A stretch of 64,000 bases of DNA from positions 806,001-870,000 of the forward strand of contig CAXXSX010000002.1 in assembly GCA_963677165.2 (NCBI GenBank), given 5' to 3'. The position numbers were made by a program, and so were the translations under genes. Below the pieces are notes generated by a model. The model had not been told where the DNA came from, did no database searches, and saw nothing but the letters and a program-made list of their open reading frames with translations. Positions 24,066-32,375 of the stretch are shown here, in pieces. Source of the stretch: JAFGXT01 sp963677165. Its GTDB lineage: Bacteria; Verrucomicrobiota; Lentisphaeria; Victivallales; SZUA-371. Position 1 is the first letter of the stretch. Each line of letters begins with the position of its first letter.

Positions 24066-24431
24066 CTAAAACTTGAGTCCGGTTTCTCTGGCTGCATCAG
24101 CAAGTGCTTTAACACGGCCATGATAACTGAATCCGCCACGGTCGAATACAACAGTCGTGACGCCGGCTTTTACCGCTTTTTCACCAACCAGCTTACCGAT
24201 CAGTTTAGCGCCTTCGACATTAGGTTTTGCACCCGCTTCGGAAAAAGCTTTTTCAAGAGAAGAAGCTGAAGCCATGGTGTGACCCTTATCATCATCGATA
24301 ATCTGCGCATAAATATTTTTAGCAGTAAAACATACAGACAGGCGCGGACATTCGGAAGTACCGGCAATCTTCTTACGAAGACGCATGTGTCTGCGCTGAC
24401 GTTTATCTTTTTTATTTTTATATATAGGCAT
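24066..24431 (-). CDS. rplR: 50S ribosomal protein L18
   Basis: The basic N-terminus (KKDKRQRRHMRLRKKIAGTS) and core (RLSVCFTAKNIYAQIIDDD, then VVFDRGGFSYHGRVKALAD) match L18, which binds 5S rRNA. The 121-aa length is normal. It lies in the conserved order rplF-rplR-rpsE. Confidence 0.95.
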   Translation of the reverse strand: MPIYKNKKDKRQRRHMRLRKKIAGTSECPRLSVCFTAKNIYAQIIDDDKGHTMASASSLEKAFSEAGAKPNVEGAKLIGKLVGEKAVKAGVTTVVFDRGGFSYHGRVKALADAARETGLKF

Positions 24432-24449
24432 TTTATAAAGTCTCCACTA

Positions 24450-24986
24450 TCATTTACCAACGGTTTTGCCTTCTTTCATCGCAATACGTTCGTCAGCATA
24501 ACGGACACCCTTACCTTTATAAGGCTCAGGTTTTCTGAAGCGACGGATCGTAGCTGCAACTTCGCCGACAAGCTGTTTGTCAGCGCCTTCAACAGTAAGC
24601 TTGGTGTTATCAGTAACTGTAACCTTCACACCCTGCGGTACGTCGTAAACGACCGGATGTGAGTAACCCAGACTAAGGTTCAGTTTCTGACCCTGAATCT
24701 GTGCTCTGTAACCAACACCAATGATAGTGAGCTCTTTCTTAAAGCCCTCTGTAACTCCGATCACCATGTTGTTAACCAGGCTTCTTGCGAGACCCTGCAT
24801 GGCGTTCGACTCTCTGGATTCATCATTGCGGGCAAATGTTACAGTGTCTTCAACGACATTTACGCTCACCCTCGGAGGAATCTGCATTTCGAGTTTGTCC
24901 TTACCTTCGACAGTAACAGCGCCGTTAGCGACCTGTATTTTTACGCCCGAAGGAATTTGAACCGGTTTATTTCCAATGCGTGACAT
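24450..24986 (-). CDS. rplF: 50S ribosomal protein L6
   Basis: MSRIGNKPVQIPSGV and the C-terminal RKPEPYKGKGVRYADE are diagnostic of L6. The ATG at 24986 is chosen because AGAGGA lies about ten bases upstream; a TTG nine bases earlier is in frame but unlikely. The 178-aa length is normal. Confidence 0.95.
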   Translation of the reverse strand: MSRIGNKPVQIPSGVKIQVANGAVTVEGKDKLEMQIPPRVSVNVVEDTVTFARNDESRESNAMQGLARSLVNNMVIGVTEGFKKELTIIGVGYRAQIQGQKLNLSLGYSHPVVYDVPQGVKVTVTDNTKLTVEGADKQLVGEVAATIRRFRKPEPYKGKGVRYADERIAMKEGKTVGK

Positions 24987-25018
24987 TTTAAACAAATCCT
25001 CTTTTTTAAGTAATCAAC

Positions 25019-25414
25019 TTACCAGATGTAGCAAAGGACTTCGCCACCGACCTTCTGGTCAGCAGCGCTCTTGCCAGAGAGAACTCCGTTCGGAGTGGAC
25101 AGCACGACAGTACCAAGTCCGTTACGAACTTTCGGAATGTCCTGGCTGCCGCAATAGATACGGCAAGAACTTTTGCTTACACGGGTAATCCCTTCGATCA
25201 CCGGCTTGTTCTTAAAGAACTTCATCGTGATCTGAAGGGTCTTTTTCGGGCCTTCGCCCTCTACGGTATAATCCTGAATGTAACCTTCACTCTTGAAAAC
25301 GTCAGCAATAGAAGCTTTCATTTTTGAAGAAGGCATTTCAACAGCCTTGAGACCTGCCATACCGGCATTTCTCAAGCGTGTCAACATATCTGAAATCGGA
25401 TCCTGCATACTCAT
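25019..25414 (-). CDS. rpsH: 30S ribosomal protein S8
   Basis: DPISDMLTRLRNAGMAG at the N-terminus and GLGTVVLSTPNGVLSGKSA at the C-terminus match S8, which binds 16S rRNA and in E. coli represses the spc operon. The 131-aa length is normal, and it sits in order after rpsZ. Confidence 0.95.
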   Translation of the reverse strand: MSMQDPISDMLTRLRNAGMAGLKAVEMPSSKMKASIADVFKSEGYIQDYTVEGEGPKKTLQITMKFFKNKPVIEGITRVSKSSCRIYCGSQDIPKVRNGLGTVVLSTPNGVLSGKSAADQKVGGEVLCYIW

Positions 25415-25427
25415 TATGTAAAATCTC

Positions 25428-25613
25428 CTACCAGCTTGCTTTGACTACGCCCGGAATCTTACCATTCGAGGCAAGTTCCCTGAAACAGATACGGCAAAGC
25501 TTGTATTTACGGATGAAAGCACGAGGTCTGCCGCAGTTTTCGCAACGGTTATAATTCCGTGCTTTGAACTTGCTGCCTCTGGCGCACTTTGCTATCAGAC
25601 TTTTTTTGGCCAT
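25428..25613 (-). CDS. rpsZ: 30S ribosomal protein S14, type Z (zinc-binding)
   Basis: At 61 aa with CENC and CRIC this is the short zinc-ribbon form of S14, not the long zinc-free form. It has the usual ending (SNGKIPGVVKASW). Zinc-independent paralogues occur elsewhere in some genomes; none is in this window. Confidence 0.95.
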   Translation of the reverse strand: MAKKSLIAKCARGSKFKARNYNRCENCGRPRAFIRKYKLCRICFRELASNGKIPGVVKASW

Positions 25614-25631
25614 TTGCTTATCTCCTTTAGT

Positions 25632-26168
25632 TTATTCCGCGAAGGGCATTTCCAGCAGTTTCAACAGATCGAAAGCTTCTTCATCGGTTTTGGATGAAGT
25701 TACCATCGTGATGTTAAAGCCCAACGGGTATTTAAGCTTGTCAGGGTCGATTTCCGTGAAAACGGAGATATCCTGGCAACCGACATTATAATTTCCTGCG
25801 CCGTCAAATCCCTTTTTCGGGATTCCGCGGAAGTCACGAACTCGCGGCAGAGCCACGTGCACGAGACGATCCAGAAATTCATACATTCTGGATCCGCGCA
25901 GAGTAACCATGACACCATTCTGCTGACCAACACGCAGCTTAAAGTTCGCTACGTTCTTTTTGGCTTTGGTGATTACCGGGCTTTGACCGGTGATCTGACC
26001 AAGCTGCTTTTTGGCTTCCTGAAATGTGTCGCGATCGGCGGAGGAATTGATACCGGTACTGAGAACAATCTTCTGCAGTTTCGGTACTTCCATTATATTT
26101 TTGTAGCCGCGCTTTTCTCTAAGAGCAGCGACGACTTCGTCCTTGTATTTTTTATACATATCCGGCAT
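25632..26168 (-). CDS. rplE: 50S ribosomal protein L5
   Basis: MEVPKLQKIVLSTGI, GQSPVITKAKKNVANFKLR and VTLRGSRMYEFLDRLV match L5, which binds 5S rRNA. The 178-aa length is normal. It lies between rplX and rpsZ. Confidence 0.95.
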   Translation of the reverse strand: MPDMYKKYKDEVVAALREKRGYKNIMEVPKLQKIVLSTGINSSADRDTFQEAKKQLGQITGQSPVITKAKKNVANFKLRVGQQNGVMVTLRGSRMYEFLDRLVHVALPRVRDFRGIPKKGFDGAGNYNVGCQDISVFTEIDPDKLKYPLGFNITMVTSSKTDEEAFDLLKLLEMPFAE

Positions 26169-26186
26169 TTGTTATTCTCCCTGCTC

Positions 26187-26444
26187 TCAGTCTTCCAATT
26201 TCTTGACGTTGGAGACATGGCAAGAGACATTTCGCTCAATCATTCCCCCATTCGGGTTCTGCTGAGACTTCTTAATGGTTCTCTTTCCAAGTCTGCGTCT
26301 GTCTTCGTCGGTTAGACCGTCGATTTCCAGGACAACCCGGTCTTTCTTTTTCAGAACGGCAAGGATCTTGCCCTGACGGTTCTTCCATTCACCGGTGTTG
26401 ACAACTACCTTATCGCCTTTCTTTACATGATATGAATTCTGCAT
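26187..26444 (-). CDS. rplX: 50S ribosomal protein L24
   Basis: The KOW motif (HVKKGDKVVVNTGEWKNRQG) is at the N-terminus, followed by GGMIERNVSCHVSNV. The 85-aa length is at the short end for L24. It overlaps the rplN end by one base. Confidence 0.93.
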   Translation of the reverse strand: MQNSYHVKKGDKVVVNTGEWKNRQGKILAVLKKKDRVVLEIDGLTDEDRRRLGKRTIKKSQQNPNGGMIERNVSCHVSNVKKLED

Positions 26445-26806
26445 TAGAGCACCTCCGGCGCCAGCGATACGATCTTCATGAAATTGTCGCGGAGTTCCCG
26501 GGCGACCGGTCCGAAAATACGGGTGCCGACAGGGTTTTTGTTCGCGTCAATGATGACCGCTGAATTGTTGTCGAATTTAAGGTAGGAGCCGTCCAGGCGA
26601 CGGATCTTGGACGCAGTTCTGACCACTACGGCCTTAACTACGGAACCTTTCTTGATGTTACCGCCGGGAAGCGCTTCTTTGACAGTGGCAGTAATAATAT
26701 CACCGACACGGGCGATTTTCTTGCGCTGCCCGAGCACAGTAATTGCGACAATCCGTTTTGCACCGGAGTTGTCAGCAACTTCCAAACTTGTCTGCATTTG
26801 AATCAT
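26444..26806 (-). CDS. rplN: 50S ribosomal protein L14
   Basis: MIQMQTSLEVADNSGAKR at the N-terminus, and FGPVARELRDNFMKIVSLAPEVL at the C-terminus (given in part), are nearly invariant in L14. The 120-aa length is normal. Confidence 0.96.
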   Translation of the reverse strand: MIQMQTSLEVADNSGAKRIVAITVLGQRKKIARVGDIITATVKEALPGGNIKKGSVVKAVVVRTASKIRRLDGSYLKFDNNSAVIIDANKNPVGTRIFGPVARELRDNFMKIVSLAPEVL

Positions 26807-26825
26807 TTTTCAATATCTCCCGGGG

Positions 26826-27104
26826 CTAGTCAGCACGACTGATAATGTCGAGCAGACGCCATCTCTTAGTTTTGCTCATCGGCCGAGTTTCGACGATTCT
26901 TACGAAGTCGCCTTTCTTGGCTTCATTCTTTTCATCATGCGCGGCAAAACGTTTTTTGACTTTCACTACCTTTTTGTATAGCTTGTGTGCTACACGCCGG
27001 TTAACTTCGACGGTAATCGTTTTGTTGCACGCGTCACTGACAACAGTGCCGGTACGCTCTTTACGATTGCCGCGTACATTAGTGTCATTTTCAACTGTAG
27101 CCAT
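26826..27104 (-). CDS. rpsQ: 30S ribosomal protein S17
   Basis: RKERTGTVVSDACNKTITV and KGDFVRIVETRPMSKTKRWR match S17. A short N-terminal extension precedes the core. The 92-aa length is normal. Confidence 0.94.
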   Translation of the reverse strand: MATVENDTNVRGNRKERTGTVVSDACNKTITVEVNRRVAHKLYKKVVKVKKRFAAHDEKNEAKKGDFVRIVETRPMSKTKRWRLLDIISRAD

Positions 27105-27129
27105 TATTTGTCATTCCTTAATAAACGGT

Positions 27130-27321
27130 TCAGCCTTCGCTGTTCTCAGTCATGACGGTCTTGACCTTTGCGATATCGCGACGGACCTGTCTGACTTTGG
27201 CGGTGTTTTCAAGCTGCCCGGTTTTAGACTGGAGCGCAAGATTGAACTTTTCTTTCTTGAGTTCATCAAGCTTTCCGGTTCTTTCCGCGGCAGTCATTTC
27301 TCTTATTTCTTTAACCTTCAT
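27130..27321 (-). CDS. rpmC: 50S ribosomal protein L29
   Basis: This is a small two-helix protein of 63 aa (KVKEIREMTAAERTGKLDEL, then FNLALQSKTGQLENTAKVRQ), which matches L29 in sequence and position between rplP and rpsQ. Confidence 0.92.
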   Translation of the reverse strand: MKVKEIREMTAAERTGKLDELKKEKFNLALQSKTGQLENTAKVRQVRRDIAKVKTVMTENSEG

Positions 27322-27356
27322 CTTATATAACCCTGATTTAATGAGTTAATTCCGGG

Positions 27357-27764
27357 TCAGCGAGCCAGAAACTTGCAGCGTACAGCCAGCTTGTTAGCGG
27401 CTCTGGACATGGCTTCACGGGCAACGACTTCATTACATCCGCTGATTTCGAAGAGCACGCGGCCCGGTTTAACCGGTGCGACCCAACCTTCAACGTTACC
27501 TTTACCTTTACCCATACGAACTTCCAACGGCTTCTTAGTCACAGGTTTATAAGGGAACATCCTGATCCATACTTTACCGCGTCTTTTCAGGTGACGGTTG
27601 ATCGCAATACGCGCAGCTTCAATCTGATTATTTGTGATGAAACCACGAGTCAGTGCCTGCAAACCGAAATCACCGAAATCAAGTTTATTATTGCTATTAG
27701 CAAGGCCGGCGTTACTTCCGCGCTGAACCTTTCTGTGCTTTACCCTTTTTGGCATTAGTGGCAT
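27357..27764 (-). CDS. rplP: 50S ribosomal protein L16
   Basis: LMPKRVKHRKVQRG at the N-terminus, then PYKPVTKKPLEVRMGKGKG and GRVLFEISGCNE, match L16. I chose the ATG at 27764 because it gives the normal N-terminus and GGAGG lies nine bases upstream. The frame is open further upstream, but that part is not L16-like. This start lies inside rpsC, giving a 53-base overlap. Confidence 0.93.
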   Translation of the reverse strand: MPLMPKRVKHRKVQRGSNAGLANSNNKLDFGDFGLQALTRGFITNNQIEAARIAINRHLKRRGKVWIRMFPYKPVTKKPLEVRMGKGKGNVEGWVAPVKPGRVLFEISGCNEVVAREAMSRAANKLAVRCKFLAR

Positions 27765-28404
27765 ATTGCTGATCCTCCGTAGGCTCTTTATGGCATATCC
27801 ATACTTTAATACCGATCTTTCCAGCTGTAGTGTTACCTTCAGCGAAACCATAATCAATGTTCGCTCTCAGGGTATGCAGCGGAATCTTTCCGTCCTTATA
27901 CTGTTCGCTTCTGGCAAGCTCAGCTCCGCCCAAACGGCCGGAACAGTTGATCTTGATGCCTTCCACGCCCATTTCCATCGCGGTCTGAATAGCTTTCTTC
28001 ATGGCTCTTCTGAAACCAATACGACGCTCCAGCTGCATACCGATACTTTCGGCTACAAGCTGAGCATTGACTTCCGCGCGTTTGATTTCAACGATATCGA
28101 TGAAAATCTCTTTGCCGGGAGCATACTTGGTCAGTTTGCCTTTCAGTGATTCAAGCTCCGCACCGCGTTTGCCAATCAGCAGACCCGGGCGCGCCGCGAA
28201 AATAGTGATTCTTATACGACTTGCAAAACGTTCGATCTGAACTCGTGAAATCGCCGCATTATAGAAGTCTCTCTTAATGTGTCTGCGGATCTTAAGATCC
28301 TCGTGCAGCCAGTCACCAAAAGAACTCTTCTTTGCAAACCAGCGGGATTCCCAGTTTTTATTGATCGCAGTTCTCAACCCGATTGGATTTACTTTCTGTC
28401 CCAC
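27712..28404 (-). CDS. rpsC: 30S ribosomal protein S3
   Basis: MGQKVNPIGLR at the N-terminus, the KH domain (GLLIGKRGAELESL) and the C-terminal domain (INCSGRLGGAELARSE) match S3. A Lys-rich C-terminal tail of about 15 residues (NAKKGKAQKGSARK) runs over the rplP start, so the two genes share 53 bases in different frames. This overlap is much larger than the usual few bases. Confidence 0.95.
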   Translation of the reverse strand: MGQKVNPIGLRTAINKNWESRWFAKKSSFGDWLHEDLKIRRHIKRDFYNAAISRVQIERFASRIRITIFAARPGLLIGKRGAELESLKGKLTKYAPGKEIFIDIVEIKRAEVNAQLVAESIGMQLERRIGFRRAMKKAIQTAMEMGVEGIKINCSGRLGGAELARSEQYKDGKIPLHTLRANIDYGFAEGNTTAGKIGIKVWICHKEPTEDQQYATNAKKGKAQKGSARK

Positions 28405-28422
28405 AACTAAAATCCTCTTAGT

Positions 28423-28755
28423 TTAATTGTCCGTGAGGACAATTGTGAAGTTACTTGTTCTTTTACGGATCCTGCCTGCAGAACCGCGAGCTTTTGGCAG
28501 CCAACGTTTCATGGTCGGTCCAGGACCTACCATCGCCGTTTTCACGGTCAGCGAATCACGATTCAAGTCAAAGTTGTTTTCAGCATTGGCAACAGCCGAA
28601 CGCAGAGTCTTGCCGAGCAGCTTGGCTGCTTTGCGCGGACTCAACTCAACAATCGCTAACGCTTCCTGCACAGACTTGCCCTGAAGAAGTCGCGATACAT
28701 GACGCGCTTTCTCAGGCGAAATTCTTACATGTCTTGTTATTGCTTGAACGTCCAT
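28423..28755 (-). CDS. rplV: 50S ribosomal protein L22
   Basis: VRISPEKARHVSRLLQGK and the C-terminal hairpin region (GPTMKRWLPKARGSAGRIRK) match L22. The 110-aa length is normal. It is the first ribosomal gene of the cluster here; rpsS and the rest of the S10 half are absent upstream. Confidence 0.95.
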   Translation of the reverse strand: MDVQAITRHVRISPEKARHVSRLLQGKSVQEALAIVELSPRKAAKLLGKTLRSAVANAENNFDLNRDSLTVKTAMVGPGPTMKRWLPKARGSAGRIRKRTSNFTIVLTDN

Positions 28756-28768
28756 AGTTCCGTTTCTC

Positions 28769-29653
28769 TCAGTTTTTTTTCTTTTCGCCCCCGGTTTTCA
28801 ATTCCATACCGGGAGCTAATTCCTTCAGTTTACCGTCTACGAGCATAGCCGCGCAGATCATCGGTCTTACCGCGACCACCTGCAGACGGCAGCTGTTTCC
28901 ATTCTGCGCTCCGTACCAGTTCAGACCATTTCTAACACCGTGAACTAATCCGGCTGACAGAATTACAACACGGAGCTTATCATTAATAGCCAGTATCCTG
29001 CATCGGGTTACCGGCTGGTTCCGGGAATAATGCTCCGTTACGGCAGTTGTCATGGCGGCTTCTTTCTTCAAACTTTCAAGACGAAAACTAATTCGCGCCT
29101 TTTCCAGTTTGTCGATGTTGAGTTTCTTCAACGCCGATTCCATGTAGTCACAGTAATCATTGACCGCAAGCGTAAGGATCTCGCAGTCGCCAGACAATTT
29201 GCGGAGTGCACCTGACAGTTGTTCTTCCCGGGATGTCGCGATGGCCTTCCCAGAATCGCTGACCTTAGCGGCTATCCCCAACTGTAATCTCCGGTAATCG
29301 TCTTCCTGCAACTTATACCGTTTTCTATTTTCAATTAACTCTGTGCGTAACCGCGACCTTTCCGCTTCAAGCTCCAGTCGCTGTTCTTCCAGCACTACTT
29401 TCTCTTGTCTTTGCCTCTCAAGCTGCTTTCTTAACGTCTCAAGTTTCTTTTCAACTTCCGACAGCTTATTCAGGACACGTGATTCCTTAACCACTACAGT
29501 GGCGCGAATCTTCGTCTTCCCTGCCTGATTCGAGGCTTCTGCATTGTCCGCTCTCAGCCACAAGGGCACAATAAGGGCAAACAGAGCATTTAAAATACAC
29601 ACTCTTTTAGTGCCTGTCCAATAAAAAGTTATGTTTTTTGTGTTTTTTTTCAC
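28769..29653 (-). CDS. Exported coiled-coil protein at the head of the ribosomal cluster
   Basis: I do not recognise a family. The N-terminus has a signal-like hydrophobic stretch after basic residues (CILNALFALIVPLWL), giving an envelope location. Residues about 60-135 are a strong coiled coil (Glu, Arg, Leu heptads). Residues about 225-285 look like a small beta domain (LRVVILSAGLVHGVRNGL ... LAPGMELKTG), similar in style to beta domains of other envelope proteins. The start is GTG, with AGGAGAG about ten bases upstream. It lies 13 bases before rplV on the same strand, an unusual place for an exported protein. Confidence 0.65.
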   Translation of the reverse strand: MKKNTKNITFYWTGTKRVCILNALFALIVPLWLRADNAEASNQAGKTKIRATVVVKESRVLNKLSEVEKKLETLRKQLERQRQEKVVLEEQRLELEAERSRLRTELIENRKRYKLQEDDYRRLQLGIAAKVSDSGKAIATSREEQLSGALRKLSGDCEILTLAVNDYCDYMESALKKLNIDKLEKARISFRLESLKKEAAMTTAVTEHYSRNQPVTRCRILAINDKLRVVILSAGLVHGVRNGLNWYGAQNGNSCRLQVVAVRPMICAAMLVDGKLKELAPGMELKTGGEKKKN

Positions 29654-29832
29654 GCGGGCAATTCTCTCCTGCGGTAATTATTTACATAAGTGATTGGGGC
29701 ACAAGGGAATATCAGGAAAATTTAGACAAAATTTCCCTGAGGTGTTCGGTATGTATTTCTTAAAAGATTGTTAATCTAGCAGTTATAAGGGCTTTGTCAA
29801 ATGATATTTTGAAATTTTCTAGCAGGAATCCC

Positions 29833-31401
29833 TCAGTTTCTTTCCTGGCAGGAAAATGAACCGCATATTTCAGAATTTTCTTTTTCTATCACACAGGGTT
29901 TCCGGTTGGTCCAGACGGTGAGTCCGGCAAGACTGCGTTTTTCCGGTTTGAACAAAGATACGCCGATCGCCACCACACATAGGACAAAGTTCATTATTAT
30001 TCCGGACCAGTAGGCATGAATCCCAAGTGTCAGTGATTGAGGAAGCACCCCGAATGCGTGAAGTACCATATATATATTGAATATAAGGCCAACGATCAGT
30101 CCGGTTATTATTCCAGTGTTCCCGACCCGCCTGGTAAAAAAGCCCAGCATGAAGATCGCCAGCATTCCGCCGCCGAACAGCGAACTGACAATCAGTGTAA
30201 AGTCGTTAATGCTTTCCTTGGGAATATAGTTGATCACCACGCTTCCGGCAATCATCAAAACTCCAGCAGTAATCGACAGTTTTCGCGCGATGGACAGATA
30301 TTCCTTATCAGTTCTTTCTTTTTTGTCAAGGCGTTTGAAAAAGTCTACTGTTCCAATGGTGGCGACTGCGTTGATCGATGAATCCAGCGAGGACATTGCC
30401 GCGGCGATACAGGCGGCGATAATCAGTCCTCCAACTCCTGGATAGGTTTTCGACAGTATGAAATAAGGAAGCACCTCGTCCGCTTTCATGCCAATAATCT
30501 TCGGATCGGGGAATGCTTTGTAAAATACAAACAGACAAGTTCCCAGGAAGAAAAACATCATCCAGGTAGGAATAGCGGTTACCGCGCAGATGATGGTGGC
30601 CTTTCGCGCTTCCTTGGTGCTTTTCGCGGCAATGTACCGTTGAACCACATTCTGATTACTGGAATATTCCGTCGTGAAACCAGTCAGCCCCAGCAACAAC
30701 ATGACCCAGAATGTACGTTTGCTGAATCCCCATTCCATTGGCCCCAGGCTGAACTTATGAAAGCCTGAACCCACGTCTATGATTTGTCCAAGTCCGCCGG
30801 GAAGTGAAAAAACAATGATTGTCAGACACAGGATTCCTCCCAGCAGCAGAATGATAGTTTGCGCGACATCCGTCCAGATAACCGCCTCGATTCCGCCGAG
30901 AACCGTATAAAAACTAATGAATACGCCCCCGAAAATAATGATCCATATAATATGCATGCCTGTCATTTCAGCGATTGGAATCGCCACCAGATAAAGAATT
31001 GTTGCCAGTCGGATGACCTGTAAAATAATAAAACCGGCCGCAGCATAGAGTCTTACGGGAAAACAGTAGCGCTGTTCCAGATATTCAAATGCGCTGGTGG
31101 CTTTACCTTGCCTGAAAAAAGGAATAAAAATAAATACCGCCAAAATTGCCGCTACCGGCAGGGCAAGGTTGTTTACCGCCTGGCGATAGTCCAGGATGAA
31201 TGCGGCCGCCGGAAGGGCCAGAAAAGATACCGAGCTGATGGAAGTTCCAAGCATCGACAATCCTATTACCCAGCCAGGAAAAGAACGGTTACCGAGAAAA
31301 TACTCTTCCGTACTGTCGTTTTTTCTCGCAAAGTAAACCCCGATTCCGGTGATTCCCGCAAAAAATATAATAATTACAACTAAGTCAGCTATCCTGAACA
31401 T
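29833..31401 (-). CDS. Sodium/solute symporter (SSS family)
   Basis: The protein has about thirteen membrane helices and SSS motifs: EEYFLGNRSFPGW near the N-terminus, GFTTEYSSNQNVVQRYIAAK and CIAAAMSSLDSSINA. It should import a solute with sodium. The immediate upstream gene is a nucleoside hydrolase, so nucleosides or their sugars are plausible substrates (inference). The gene is the last of a LacI-led minus-strand cluster, 10 bases after the nucleoside hydrolase. Confidence 0.88.
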   Translation of the reverse strand: MFRIADLVVIIIFFAGITGIGVYFARKNDSTEEYFLGNRSFPGWVIGLSMLGTSISSVSFLALPAAAFILDYRQAVNNLALPVAAILAVFIFIPFFRQGKATSAFEYLEQRYCFPVRLYAAAGFIILQVIRLATILYLVAIPIAEMTGMHIIWIIIFGGVFISFYTVLGGIEAVIWTDVAQTIILLLGGILCLTIIVFSLPGGLGQIIDVGSGFHKFSLGPMEWGFSKRTFWVMLLLGLTGFTTEYSSNQNVVQRYIAAKSTKEARKATIICAVTAIPTWMMFFFLGTCLFVFYKAFPDPKIIGMKADEVLPYFILSKTYPGVGGLIIAACIAAAMSSLDSSINAVATIGTVDFFKRLDKKERTDKEYLSIARKLSITAGVLMIAGSVVINYIPKESINDFTLIVSSLFGGGMLAIFMLGFFTRRVGNTGIITGLIVGLIFNIYMVLHAFGVLPQSLTLGIHAYWSGIIMNFVLCVVAIGVSLFKPEKRSLAGLTVWTNRKPCVIEKENSEICGSFSCQERN

Positions 31402-31411
31402 ACTATCTCCT

Positions 31412-32359
31412 TTATACGACTGCCGGAATTTCTTCCTTTATGACTTCTGGTGCAGTATTGGAATTAAAATGGCGTAAACGATTAAACATATCATTAAATA
31501 TCATATCCCGGTTGAGATTGATGGCTGTCCTTATAATATGTTTTTGCTGGTTAACAACCCAGTCCTTATTGTCCTTTAATGCAGGAGCCGGGGCAAACTG
31601 CCATTGAATCGCCTGCGGAATCGTAAAAAAGGCAATAGTGGAAATGTCCCAAATTACTTTTTGGGTATATCCGTGCTCCTTGACGTAATCCGTAAAGATT
31701 CCACGCAGATATTCTCCGGCTTTCCCGCAATCACTTAACTCATGGTTAAGTTCCGTGCAGGTTGTTTCGAGCTTTTCCGCTACGCTGTTGCATGGCACAT
31801 GCACTAGATTAACGCCGGACTCGAAAACCACCTGTGCCGCCGCCACATCCTGACGAAGATTGAACTCATTGTTGTGCTCATAGTCGTACTGATGACCTCC
31901 AAGCCAGACTACAACCATATTGTCTTTCAGGTCGGGCCTGCAGATTAAGACCGAGGCTATATTGGTTATTGCCCCGATCGCCGCGATATAGAGCGGCTCA
32001 CTCCGGCTGCAATGTTCCGCCTGGGAAATGATAAAATCAACCGCCTCGGAATTAACCGGAGTGTTTTTGTCCGGCAGATAGCGGGTCGCTCCTCTGGAGA
32101 TATGATAATTTCCCTGCTGATTCATCATTTCAGTGATCTTGACAATTTCATTATAACTTCTCTCCATGCCGTCAGCGGGAGATTCCGACCTGTAGTTAAA
32201 AAACGGAGCGGCGGTAACACCGAGCATATTGAGACGGTCGGGCGAGGAGATCGCATAAATCAGGGCAAACTGATCGTCGACCTCGTTGTAAGTATCGGTA
32301 TCGAGGATAAACTTTACCCGGCCTCCGGGAAAAGGGAGTTTTTTATAATCATCAACCAT
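31412..32359 (-). CDS. Nucleoside hydrolase (inosine/uridine-preferring family)
   Basis: The N-terminal calcium-binding cluster (ILDTDTYNEVDDQFAL) is the family signature, with LYIAAIGAITNIASVL later. Such enzymes split nucleosides into base and ribose. There is no signal peptide, so it is cytoplasmic. The group with an SSS importer, a large exported beta protein and a LacI regulator suggests a nucleoside catabolic locus. The exact nucleoside cannot be stated; related ADP-ribosyl-type or N-glycoside substrates are possible. Confidence 0.85.
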   Translation of the reverse strand: MVDDYKKLPFPGGRVKFILDTDTYNEVDDQFALIYAISSPDRLNMLGVTAAPFFNYRSESPADGMERSYNEIVKITEMMNQQGNYHISRGATRYLPDKNTPVNSEAVDFIISQAEHCSRSEPLYIAAIGAITNIASVLICRPDLKDNMVVVWLGGHQYDYEHNNEFNLRQDVAAAQVVFESGVNLVHVPCNSVAEKLETTCTELNHELSDCGKAGEYLRGIFTDYVKEHGYTQKVIWDISTIAFFTIPQAIQWQFAPAPALKDNKDWVVNQQKHIIRTAINLNRDMIFNDMFNRLRHFNSNTAPEVIKEEIPAVV

Positions 32360-32375
32360 GATATTATCCTTGGTT

